Source of the DNA: Muribaculaceae bacterium
GTDB lineage: Bacteria; Bacteroidota; Bacteroidia; Bacteroidales; Muribaculaceae
Assembly: GCA_017964485.1 (NCBI GenBank)
Contig: JAGCRW010000048.1
Span: forward strand, 29,031-93,030
Direction: 5' to 3'
Length of the DNA: 64,000 nucleotides
A model generated the notes under the pieces. That model worked only from the letters and a program-made list of their open reading frames with translations. It had not been told where the DNA came from and ran no database searches. A program made the position numbers and the translations under genes. Shown one piece after another: positions 44,422 through 52,493 of this stretch (positions are counted from its first letter, which is position 1; the number at the start of each line of letters is the position of its first letter).

Positions 44422-46284
44422 TCAGTTCCCCAACAGAATATCATACACAGCCGTGATGTCGGCAGCGGTGATGTCTCCGTCACCGTTCACGTCGTAGCGG
44501 TCGCCGTGGGTGTTGTCTCCGTTGAGTAAGTGGTCATAAAGTGCCGTCACATCGGCGGCCGTCACCGTGCCGTCGCCGTTCACGTCACCGGGAATGCCGT
44601 TGCTGATCGTGACTCTAGTCGCCACATTGCCGCTGGCATCATACAGGATTCCACCCGTAAAATAACCCCCTGCCGGTTCGGTGATTTTCAGGCCGTCCTC
44701 CAAAACCAACTCATTCATGTTGCGTATCGCACCCGAACCGCCAACTGCAAGTACATTAGTTCTGCTACCCTTAACCACTAGTCGAGTGTTGGTCGAGCTC
44801 GATGCATAAATTCCATAGGAACCTCTAGCTATCAGGCTATGTAAATTATCAATCGTGAGGGTCTTGCCGCTCAGTATCGTGATGCCTGATTTCCTTCCTG
44901 ACACGCCGAGTGTATCGGTGCCTGTTATCGTGGTGTTTGACAGAATCATCCCACTCATGTTGGTTCCCGATGGCGTTATTAAGATGCTACTTTTGCCCGT
45001 CACATTAATGGTCAGTCCGTCGATATGGCTTCTTATGCAGGCTCCATTGTTGGTCTCGCCACAGGATAGACTTGCATGATCAAGTGTGAGAGTCTTGGAC
45101 GACGGATTGTAGGTTACAGTGCCGCTCACGCCATTAATGCTGCTGAGATTATTGCAATTAGCGCTGGTAACCTGCACACCATAAATCCATAGGTCAAATT
45201 CTTCAAGCTCACCAGTGAAGTAGCCGGGATTGCTAGGGCCGCCATCGATGTGGGCATAAGCGACATCAGTGTGATTTGAATTATAGGTCGTACCGGCACC
45301 TCCGACGATTGACACACAATTATAAAACATACCATTAGAGTTAGCTACAGCCGCAGTATTCCAAGCGCTACTCACTTTCACGGTTTTAAGTCTATGACAA
45401 CCTAAGAACATGCATTCCATGTTGGTAACATTCGAGGTGTTAAAACTGCTAAGATCAAGGTTGCTTAAATAATAGCAGCTAGCAAGCAAGTAACCCATGT
45501 TGCGCACTTTTGATGTGTCGAAATTGCTCAAATCAAGACTAGTGAGATTTTCGCATTCATTGAACATGTTAAACATTGTGGTAACATTGCTGGTGTTAAA
45601 ACTTGTTACATTTAAATACTCTAGTAGATAGCATCGAGAAAACATGGCTTGCATTTGTGTCACGTTGCTAGTGTTGAAACTGCTCAAGTCAAGACCAGTT
45701 AGTTTTTCACATTGGCGGAACATAGCAGACATATTGGTGACATTTGAAGTGTTGAAGCTGCTCAAGTTAAGAGATGTCAGATTTTTGCAACCAGAGAACA
45801 TGTTAGTCATGTCGGTCACTTTCGATGTGTTGAAATTATTTAAATAAAGTGATGTCAAACTGTTACAATTCTCGAACATATGTTTCATGTTAGTCACATT
45901 TGAAGTATTGAAGCCGCTTACATCAATGCTCGACAACTTTTTACAATCTTCAAACATACCTTCCATTCTTGTCACGCTACTTGTATTGAGATAATTCAAA
46001 CCTGTAATGGTAGTGAGGTTTTCCATTTTGTAAAACCAATAAGCGTTACTGCTTGGTCGTGCCTGAGCAAACGATGGGTCGAAGACCACTCGTGTCACAA
46101 TAGTACAAGTACTATCAACAAGCCAGCCAGGAGAATTATAATTCAGACTATAAGCTCCTGCGGGTTTTGTGCCGTAGTAGAAGGTAAGGGTGTGGTTGCT
46201 TTGGGTGTAAACCGCATAGCCTTCGGCCGCCCATGCAGCCAAGCAGGCGGTTATTGTCACAAATAAAAGTAGAAATCGTTTCAT
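44422..46284 (-). CDS. BspA-type leucine-rich-repeat surface protein with dockerin
   Basis: The 620-residue protein has a signal peptide (ending AAWA). From about residue 75 to 310 it is built of repeats of about 24 residues of the DUF285 type, such as LDLSSFNTSNVTNMxxMFxxC. A beta-rich part follows (TVTYNPSSKTLTLDHASLS). A paired dockerin closes it (GDVNGDGTVTAADVTALYDH, DVNGDGDITAADITAVYDIL), almost identical to that of the two proteases downstream. BspA-like repeats bind host or bacterial surface ligands. First gene of the three-gene minus-strand tandem. Confidence 0.85.
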   Translation of the reverse strand: MKRFLLLFVTITACLAAWAAEGYAVYTQSNHTLTFYYGTKPAGAYSLNYNSPGWLVDSTCTIVTRVVFDPSFAQARPSSNAYWFYKMENLTTITGLNYLNTSSVTRMEGMFEDCKKLSSIDVSGFNTSNVTNMKHMFENCNSLTSLYLNNFNTSKVTDMTNMFSGCKNLTSLNLSSFNTSNVTNMSAMFRQCEKLTGLDLSSFNTSNVTQMQAMFSRCYLLEYLNVTSFNTSNVTTMFNMFNECENLTSLDLSNFDTSKVRNMGYLLASCYYLSNLDLSSFNTSNVTNMECMFLGCHRLKTVKVSSAWNTAAVANSNGMFYNCVSIVGGAGTTYNSNHTDVAYAHIDGGPSNPGYFTGELEEFDLWIYGVQVTSANCNNLSSINGVSGTVTYNPSSKTLTLDHASLSCGETNNGACIRSHIDGLTINVTGKSSILITPSGTNMSGMILSNTTITGTDTLGVSGRKSGITILSGKTLTIDNLHSLIARGSYGIYASSSTNTRLVVKGSRTNVLAVGGSGAIRNMNELVLEDGLKITEPAGGYFTGGILYDASGNVATRVTISNGIPGDVNGDGTVTAADVTALYDHLLNGDNTHGDRYDVNGDGDITAADITAVYDILLGN

Positions 46285-46340
46285 AATATGATTTTAAAAA
46301 TTGTGGTCAACGGAATTATTGGGTTAATTATTGAAATCAA

Positions 46341-46394
46341 GAAAACCATTGGCAGAATCAAGTATGTCCTTGATTAATTCCGCCAATGGTTTTC
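46341..46394 (-). terminator. Long hairpin after frr
   Basis: GAAAACCATTGGC (46341-46353) pairs perfectly with GCCAATGGTTTTC (46382-46394). An inner stem AATCAAG / CTTGATT lies at 46356-46375. It lies 25 bp past the frr stop and close to the start of the BspA gene, so it could also act in that leader. Confidence 0.7.
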
Positions 46395-46418
46395 AGTAAG
46401 TACTTAGTACTTTATTCT

Positions 46419-46979
46419 TTAAACCGTGAGAATTTCTTTCTCCTTAGCGGCAAATACCTCGTCGATTTTCTTCAGAAACTTGTCGTGGAGTTTCTGCACT
46501 TTCTCCTCGCCGTCCTTCTGGGCATCCTCAGGCATACCATTCTTCACGGCTTTCTTCAGGCCCTCAATCATTTCGCGACGAGCGTTGCGCACACTCACCT
46601 TTGCCTTCTCGGTCTCAGCCTTGGCGTCCTTCACAAGCTGCTTGCGGCGCTCCTCGGTCAAGGGTGGAAAGTTGAGGCGGATAATCTCGCCATTGTTCTC
46701 GGGAGTGATACCGATGTTAGAGTCAAGAATAGCCTTCTCGATAACCTTAATCATAGGTTTCTCCCAAGGAGTGATAGTGATGCTGCGAGCATCGGGCACA
46801 GCAACGTTGGCAACATTGGCGATGGGCATCATCGAGCCGTAGTATTCAACCTTCACTGGCTCCAGGATTTTGGGGTTAGCCTTGCCGGCACGCACGCGCG
46901 ACAAAGTCTCGTCAAGATAAGCAACAGCCTCGTTCATCCTCTTCTCGGCTGCATCAAGATAAGTTTTTACATCTTCCAT
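46419..46979 (-). CDS. frr: Ribosome recycling factor
   Basis: This is the 186-residue RRF with the usual blocks: ETLSRVRAGKANPKIL, MMPIANVANV, DARSITITPWEKPMI, GEIIRLNFPPLTEERRKQLV and a coiled C-terminus. With EF-G it splits ribosomes after termination. It stands alone here, without the often adjacent pyrH or tsf. A long hairpin follows. Confidence 0.95.
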   Translation of the reverse strand: MEDVKTYLDAAEKRMNEAVAYLDETLSRVRAGKANPKILEPVKVEYYGSMMPIANVANVAVPDARSITITPWEKPMIKVIEKAILDSNIGITPENNGEIIRLNFPPLTEERRKQLVKDAKAETEKAKVSVRNARREMIEGLKKAVKNGMPEDAQKDGEEKVQKLHDKFLKKIDEVFAAKEKEILTV

Positions 46980-47084
46980 AATTGTATGTTTTTAAGTTTA
47001 TAAATATGCGTTTTTATATTTCAAGCCACAAAAATAATTAATTTTTTAGTTTCACTGCAAGAAAAATGCCAAAAAATTCGCATT

Positions 47085-48314
47085 TCACTTTAATGTTAGC
47101 ACTGAGCAATGCTCAAGGGTGAGTTGCTGGGCGGCCTGCTGGAGTTGCTCGGGAGTGACGCTGAGAATGCAGTCAATGTTGTCATCAAGGGTGCTCACTC
47201 GGTTGTAGTAGAGCAGTCCCCTACCCGCTCCCATGGCGGTGAACTCGGCGTTGTCGCTGGCAACGAGCAACTGTCCGCTATACTGCCGCTTGTAGGCATC
47301 GAGGCGGCGGTCACTCATCGGTGCCTGCGCCAGCGAATCGATGGTGTTGTCGATGAGGCGAAGGGCTTTCTTGAGTTTCTCATGCTCGCAACCGAGGTAA
47401 ATCTGTATCATTCCGCAATCGGCAAAGGTCACGAGCGATGACTCTACGGTATATACCAGTCCGCGCTTCTCGCGCAGACTCACGTTCAGGAGTGAGTTCA
47501 TGCCTGGCCCGCCAAGGATATTATTGAGAAGGGCGAAGGCAAAGCGATGGTCGTCAAACATCCCCGGCACTCTTGCACCCACGATGGTGTGAGACTGGTG
47601 CAGACCAAGGTCCACCACCTTGCGCTGTGACTCGAGGGTGGCAGGTGCTTTGCGCTTGAGGCCTTTTTTGGCATGTGAGAGGATGCCAAAGTATTTCTCG
47701 GCAAGACGGAACACCCTGTCGACCGATGTGCTTCCAAGCGAGAAGAACACCATATTGCTCGGCACATACAGCCGTTTAAGCCAGTCGAGGCAATGGCCCG
47801 AAGTAAGCCGTCGCAAATCCTTCTCCTCACCCAGAATGTTGTGGCCCAGCTGACTGCCAGCAAGCAGCATATCCTCAAAGTCATCATATACTGCCTCGCT
47901 AGGCGAGTCGCGGTAGCTTGCCACCTCCTCAAGCACCACATCGAGCTCGGTGGCGATTTCGTGTTCGGGGAAGACGGAGTTCTCCACCAGGTCGGCAATC
48001 AGCTCCACGGCGCGCTCAAGATGCTCCACAGGGAAGATGCAATAAAGCATGGTGCTCTCCTTGGTGGTGTAAGCGTTGAGTTCGCCACCCACCTGCTCCA
48101 TGCGGTTGTTGATGCGAGTTGAGGAGCGACGCTTTGTGCCCTTGAAGATGGTGTGCTCCACAAAGTGAGCCAGGCCGTACTGCCCCACCATCTCATCGCG
48201 GCTGCCAGCGTTCACCGCCAGCCCGCACCACGCCACTGGCGAGTTGCGATGCACATGCACCAGCTTTAAGCCATTGCCAAGAGTGTGAAGATATATATTT
48301 TCTTTATTGTGCAT
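47085..48314 (-). CDS. M16-family zinc protease
   Basis: The 409-residue pitrilysin-type protease has the inverted zinc motif HFVEH (GLAHFVEHTIF) and the later glutamate ligand in VVLEEVASYRDSP. The C-terminal half has the R-Y signature region (REKRGLVYTVESS). There is no signal peptide, so it should act in the cytosol, probably on peptides. Repeat DNA follows its start region on the far side; it ends 105 bp before frr. Confidence 0.88.
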   Translation of the reverse strand: MHNKENIYLHTLGNGLKLVHVHRNSPVAWCGLAVNAGSRDEMVGQYGLAHFVEHTIFKGTKRRSSTRINNRMEQVGGELNAYTTKESTMLYCIFPVEHLERAVELIADLVENSVFPEHEIATELDVVLEEVASYRDSPSEAVYDDFEDMLLAGSQLGHNILGEEKDLRRLTSGHCLDWLKRLYVPSNMVFFSLGSTSVDRVFRLAEKYFGILSHAKKGLKRKAPATLESQRKVVDLGLHQSHTIVGARVPGMFDDHRFAFALLNNILGGPGMNSLLNVSLREKRGLVYTVESSLVTFADCGMIQIYLGCEHEKLKKALRLIDNTIDSLAQAPMSDRRLDAYKRQYSGQLLVASDNAEFTAMGAGRGLLYYNRVSTLDDNIDCILSVTPEQLQQAAQQLTLEHCSVLTLK

Positions 48315-48335
48315 AGAAATGAATTATACTGAGTT

Positions 48336-48495
48336 AAGAGGGGAGAGGGAAGTGGTGAGAGGTGAGAGGGAAGAGGTGAGAGGGAAGAGGTGAGAGGGAA
48401 GTGGGGAAAATAGCAAGTGCTTTGTCCCATGCACTTAACACTTAACACTTAACACTTAAAACTTTACACTTAAAACTTTACACTTATCACTTAGT
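48336..48495. repeat. GAGAGGTGAGAGGGAA and AACACTTAACACTT word repeats
   Basis: Two unrelated degenerate tandems abut in the gap between the M16 gene and the repressor: a G/A-rich set at 48336-48408 and an AACACTTA set (seven or more words) at 48431-48493. Word length and sequence drift, unlike a CRISPR array. Confidence 0.65.
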
Positions 48496-48511
48496 CCTTT
48501 ATACTTTTTAC

Positions 48512-49210
48512 TTACATCCTCGTGTCCACATGAATGATATTCTGCACAAACATCAGGTCTCTTATCTCCTCTCGGTAGATAGTCATGTCATCGTAGCGCT
48601 TGTTCTCGCTGCGCAGAATCACCATAGCGGGGTCATCGTGGCGACGGATGTACTTCACCATGCGGTAGTCGTCGAGGATGACGACATAAATCTGCCCCCA
48701 GAAAATCTGACGCAGGTTACTCAGCTCACGCACAGCAATATAGTCACCATTGCGAATCACAGGACTCATCGAGTCGCCACTCACGCGCACGATGCGGCAC
48801 TGCGAACTCGTCATGTCGGGCAGGTCAACGTAGCCCACAATCTGATCGTCGGTAAACATGCGCGCCTGAGGCAGATATCCCGCAGTCACGTCGATGTCAT
48901 AGACGGGTGTGCCACGCTTTGTCACCGCTGCGCTGGGCTCGGTCACGATGCGAGTGTCGGGCACAGTGACAAGCTGTTGTGGTTGCTGCTTGGCAAAAGG
49001 CAGGTCCTCGCCAGTCTCCAGCCACTGCTTCGATACACCCAAGTTCACCACAATCTTGTTGATAAGCGCCTCGCTCATCGCCAGGCGACCATTGAGGTAT
49101 TTCGACAAGTTTGACGTGTCAATGTCAATTTTCTGAGCAAAATCCACCTGACGGTAGTTCAACTCTTTCATTAAGAACTTAATACGTTCGGCTACTGCAT
49201 TGTTGTCCAT
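48512..49210 (-). CDS. LexA/CI-like repressor (XRE HTH plus S24 peptidase)
   Basis: Read from ATG 49210 it has 232 residues. The N-terminal helix-turn-helix (YRQVDFAQKIDIDTSNLSKY, then LNGRLAMSEALINKIV) is followed by a linker with an Ala-Gly pair (VTAGYLPQ), the possible self-cleavage site. An S24 domain follows, with the catalytic Ser in SGDSMSPVI and the Lys in RMVKYIRRH. Such repressors self-cleave on DNA damage or stress signals. The operator at 49244-49266 overlaps its own promoter, so autoregulation is likely. No phage genes are near. Confidence 0.85.
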   Translation of the reverse strand: MDNNAVAERIKFLMKELNYRQVDFAQKIDIDTSNLSKYLNGRLAMSEALINKIVVNLGVSKQWLETGEDLPFAKQQPQQLVTVPDTRIVTEPSAAVTKRGTPVYDIDVTAGYLPQARMFTDDQIVGYVDLPDMTSSQCRIVRVSGDSMSPVIRNGDYIAVRELSNLRQIFWGQIYVVILDDYRMVKYIRRHDDPAMVILRSENKRYDDMTIYREEIRDLMFVQNIIHVDTRM

Positions 49211-49231
49211 AGTAATACATTTATTTTGTGG

Positions 49232-49266
49232 CAAAATTACCATAAATTTGGTAATTTACCAAATTT
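49232..49266 (-). promoter_or_regulatory. Repressor promoter with overlapping operator
   Basis: On the minus strand TTTG (49263-49260), a 20-nt spacer and TAATTTTG (49239-49232). AAATTTGGTAA (49244-49254), a 1-nt centre and TTACCAAATTT (49256-49266) form a perfect 11-bp inverted repeat across the -33 region. A second pair, ATTACCA and TGGTAAT, spaced by 6 nt (49236-49255), overlaps it. Confidence 0.75.
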
Positions 49267-49411
49267 TCATCATATTTTTTCTGAAAAGTGAAGAAAAAAA
49301 GACGATTCTTTTTTGCCCTATCTTGGGATTTTTCGGTAATTTTTGGGTTATTGTTTGCTAGGTTTGATATTTTTTTGGAAATTTGCCCCATATTTATCAG
49401 AAACATCTGAC

Positions 49412-49526
49412 CGTTACATGAAACAACATTAACAACATAAAAACAACACCAACTTATTTTAGACTAGAGAACAATTTTTGTTTTGGTTGTTAGTTGTTGG
49501 TTGTGATTGTTGTTTTATATAACAGC
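49412..49526. repeat. AAC-rich MITE-like inverted repeat, copy C
   Basis: The left end GTTACATGAAACAAC and right end GTTGTTTTATATAAC plus AGCG are inverted relatives. Its right end matches the left ends of copies A and B, so it lies in the opposite orientation. It occupies most of the DNA between the repressor operator and the exporter gene. The remainder of the 347-base gap shows nothing else. Confidence 0.7.
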
Positions 49527-49557
49527 GACTTTATCTTAAAACCCTCGTTATTAAAGA

Positions 49558-50841
49558 ATGAAAAATAATACACAACAGGTCGATTTTGCCGAAGTGCTGG
49601 AGGTGGCTTCTAAAGCCGGACACATCCTCTTGGAGAATGGCGCCGAGATTTCGCGCGTGGAGGACATCATGAGCCGCATCGCATCACATTATGGTGTGGA
49701 TTCGGGCAACTTCTTTGTCCTCTCTAACGGTATTTTCACCACTGGCCACGCCAATAAAGTCACTAAGTCTGGAGGACAGGCATCGACTTACGCCAACGTG
49801 GAGTTCATCCCTCTTCGTGCCATCCAGCTGTCGAAAGTGGTGGCAGTGAACCGCCTGAGTTACGATATCGCCAATGGCAAAACCGACCTCGCTGAGGCGC
49901 GCGAACGCCTAAACCAAATCAGCGCAGCGCCACAAAAGCCCGCTTGGGAGCAGATTCTGGGTTCGGGAATTGGTGCCGCTGGATTCTGCGCGGTCTTTGG
50001 CGGCGGATGGCTCGACTGTGCCGCCGCTCTTGTGGTTGGATTCTTGCTCTACGCCTTTGTGCTGGGAATAAGCGGCCGCTATCTCTCTAAAATCGTGGGC
50101 GGTGCTTGCAACGCCCTGCTTGCCACGCTGCTGTGCGTCATCTCATGGCGCATAGGCTTTGGCGCGAGCCTTGCCAATATAATTATTGGTGCTATCATGC
50201 CCCTGATTCCTGGAGTTCCATTTGTAAATGGCGTACGCGATCTTGCCAATTCCGACTACCTTGCCGGCTTCACCCGCCTTACCGACGCCATGCTCGGTTT
50301 CCTGTGTATTGCAGTGGGAGTTTCGTTGGGATTTATTATTGATGGAACTCTGCATGGCGGAATGCTAAACCTAGAGATGGTGATTGACCCACAGACCGCC
50401 AACTTGTTTATCCAAGCCTTTGCTGCCTTTACTGGCACTGCGGCTTTTGCGCTGCTGTTTGGTATCGACCGCGAGCACTATATTCCCGCGGGAGTGATTG
50501 GAGCCATAGGGTGGGCACTTTACCTGATATTAGTGAGATATTGCTATGCCACACCTGTTGGTGCCACGCTGGCGGCATCTACCCTTGTGTGCATTCTCTC
50601 ACGCATCGCCGCTCCTCCGTTCCGCATCCCCGCGCAAGGCTTTCTCCTGTGCGGCATTTTCCCGCTAGTGCCAGGAGCGGGCATCTTTTGGTTTACCTAT
50701 TACCTTACCGGTTCTCACTTCGACCTCTCGATGCAGAGCGGCTGGTTGGCATGCAAAATCGCCATCGCCATAGTCTTCGGTATTATCCTTGCCATGGAGC
50801 TGCCTCAACGCATCTTCTCCCATAAGCACAAGACGCATTAA
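49558..50841 (+). CDS. ThrE-type threonine/serine exporter family protein
   Basis: The 427-residue membrane protein has an N-terminal DUF1212 domain (AGHILLENGAEISRVEDIMSRI and TTGHANKVTKSGG) and about ten membrane segments in two sets of five. GVPFVNGVRDLANSDY lies between the halves, as in the ThrE family. Members export threonine or serine, or act as small dicarboxylate carriers. Here both halves are fused in one chain. Repeat copy C ends about 32 bp upstream. Confidence 0.85.
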   Translation: MKNNTQQVDFAEVLEVASKAGHILLENGAEISRVEDIMSRIASHYGVDSGNFFVLSNGIFTTGHANKVTKSGGQASTYANVEFIPLRAIQLSKVVAVNRLSYDIANGKTDLAEARERLNQISAAPQKPAWEQILGSGIGAAGFCAVFGGGWLDCAAALVVGFLLYAFVLGISGRYLSKIVGGACNALLATLLCVISWRIGFGASLANIIIGAIMPLIPGVPFVNGVRDLANSDYLAGFTRLTDAMLGFLCIAVGVSLGFIIDGTLHGGMLNLEMVIDPQTANLFIQAFAAFTGTAAFALLFGIDREHYIPAGVIGAIGWALYLILVRYCYATPVGATLAASTLVCILSRIAAPPFRIPAQGFLLCGIFPLVPGAGIFWFTYYLTGSHFDLSMQSGWLACKIAIAIVFGIILAMELPQRIFSHKHKTH

Positions 50842-50903
50842 CCGCCAAACATATGAAATAAGGCATTTATATGCGTTATTTAAAGGTAATGCAGTGCTAA
50901 CAA

Positions 50904-52493
50904 TTATTGTAGCTCATAAGTGGCGGTTATCACCTCGGGCTCACAGCCAGGATAGCCTTCATCATTGATGATGGTTGCTGTACCATCATCTTTAAAATCA
51001 AAGGTGAAGGTGTTGCACACTATCCAGTTTGTCCAGTAGAGCCTTAACACAAGCTTATTATCTAACCAATAGCAATTGCCTGCTGTACTGTATTCTCCTT
51101 TCAATCCTTTAATTTCGCGCAGATCAACGGGCCCTACTCCATTGTTATAGGGTGGAGCTTGAATTGTGGTTTGTTTTGCCCAATCATAATACATAAAAGG
51201 ATATTCAGTAACAGTGCCATCGGTACGAACCACCTTCATCCTACAACCATAATAGCTTCTTATACCATGGTCACTTTTCCAAAATTCAATTGACATAGTC
51301 TTGTAAGTACGGGTGTTAGGCCCCAACTCTATATTTATTCTGTCGATATCCTCACGGGGCAAACTTAGTAGAACATTCAAAGGTGGCTTAATTTCCATCG
51401 CTTCTGATACTTTGCGCATTAACCTTCGGCCTTCATCGTCATACACAGGTTCATTGGAAGGAACTTCTTTTTGCACACCAGGAATGAGATAGTTCCAAAT
51501 GCATGCCAATTCCTTGCCGGTATTGCTCGACACACCAGTTATCACCACAACCAAATCGTACTCGGGCGACATTACGATGAACTGACCGAAGGCACCATCG
51601 GCACGGAAGGCATCGGGCAACAGGCACCGCCACATCTGGTAGCAGTAGCCCTGATTGGTGTCGGTGGGCTTGGGACCAGGATTACTGTAGTTGGTATGGG
51701 CTTGCGATGCCTCCTCAATCCACTTGGCGCTTACCAGCTGCTTACCTTGCCACATACCCTTGTTCATCATGCAGATGCCCGCCTTGGCCATCGACTCAGC
51801 AGTGAGCCTTAGGCCCCATCCGCCCACATTGATACCATCGGGACTCTCCTCCCAATCGGCCTCATAAATGCCAAGCGGGTGGAAAAAGCGTTCGTTGAGG
51901 AACTCAAGCAACGTATTGCCCGTGATGCGCTGAACAATAGCGGCGAGCATGAAGGTGCACAAAGAGTCATACTGAAACCTTCCGAGCTTCGTGACAGGCT
52001 GGGCGAGCCAAACTTTAGCCCAATCGTCTCCCTCTTGGCGAAGTTCCAACGCTGGTGTGATTCCAGCAGTCATTGTGAGCAGATGCTTCACTGTCATCTC
52101 TTTGAGTGCATCGCTTTTCTCTGCTGGAGCCTTATCGGGCAGTAAGTCAACAACTTTATCATTCACACTCAACTTGCCATCGTCAACAAGCATTCCTATC
52201 GCAAGCATAGTAAACGTTTTGCTGCACGAGTATAACGTGTGAACATCGTCTTTGGTGAATGGCGCTACATGTGCCTCGGCAATCACACTGCCATGACGTA
52301 CAACTACCACGTGATGAATGTCGGTCTCAGGTACCTTCATCAACGAATCGGCAAAAATTCTAATAGCATTAGGATCAACTCCTTCCTGTGCCGGATTGCT
52401 TCGCGGCAAGGCTGTATTGGTTGCTGCTGACGATGCTCCGCAAGTCGCAGCAAGGAAAACTAACACCAATAATATCCCCTTGATTGTCTTCAT
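50904..52493 (-). CDS. Secreted serine hydrolase (beta-lactamase/penicillin-binding fold)
   Basis: The 529-residue protein has a signal peptide (ending GASSA). SCSK (TLYSCSKTFTMLAIG) is the SxxK nucleophile motif of class C-type serine hydrolases. GGWGLRLTAESMAKAGICMM lies at the position of the second conserved block, and residues after 370 form a lipocalin-like tail. The family has esterase, peptidase or amidase activities. Its ATG overlaps the stop of the upstream dockerin gene by 4 bases (ATGA), so the two are translationally coupled. Confidence 0.82.
   Translation of the reverse strand: MKTIKGILLVLVFLAATCGASSAATNTALPRSNPAQEGVDPNAIRIFADSLMKVPETDIHHVVVVRHGSVIAEAHVAPFTKDDVHTLYSCSKTFTMLAIGMLVDDGKLSVNDKVVDLLPDKAPAEKSDALKEMTVKHLLTMTAGITPALELRQEGDDWAKVWLAQPVTKLGRFQYDSLCTFMLAAIVQRITGNTLLEFLNERFFHPLGIYEADWEESPDGINVGGWGLRLTAESMAKAGICMMNKGMWQGKQLVSAKWIEEASQAHTNYSNPGPKPTDTNQGYCYQMWRCLLPDAFRADGAFGQFIVMSPEYDLVVVITGVSSNTGKELACIWNYLIPGVQKEVPSNEPVYDDEGRRLMRKVSEAMEIKPPLNVLLSLPREDIDRINIELGPNTRTYKTMSIEFWKSDHGIRSYYGCRMKVVRTDGTVTEYPFMYYDWAKQTTIQAPPYNNGVGPVDLREIKGLKGEYSTAGNCYWLDNKLVLRLYWTNWIVCNTFTFDFKDDGTATIINDEGYPGCEPEVITATYELQ

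Noticed and set aside
48336-48495. Tandem repeats that could be taken for a CRISPR array
   Set aside because: Repeat words are short and drift in sequence, there are no uniform spacers, and no cas genes are present.
48512-49210. S24 repressor as mark of a prophage
   Set aside because: No integrase, capsid, tail or lysis gene lies near; surrounding genes are chromosomal housekeeping types.
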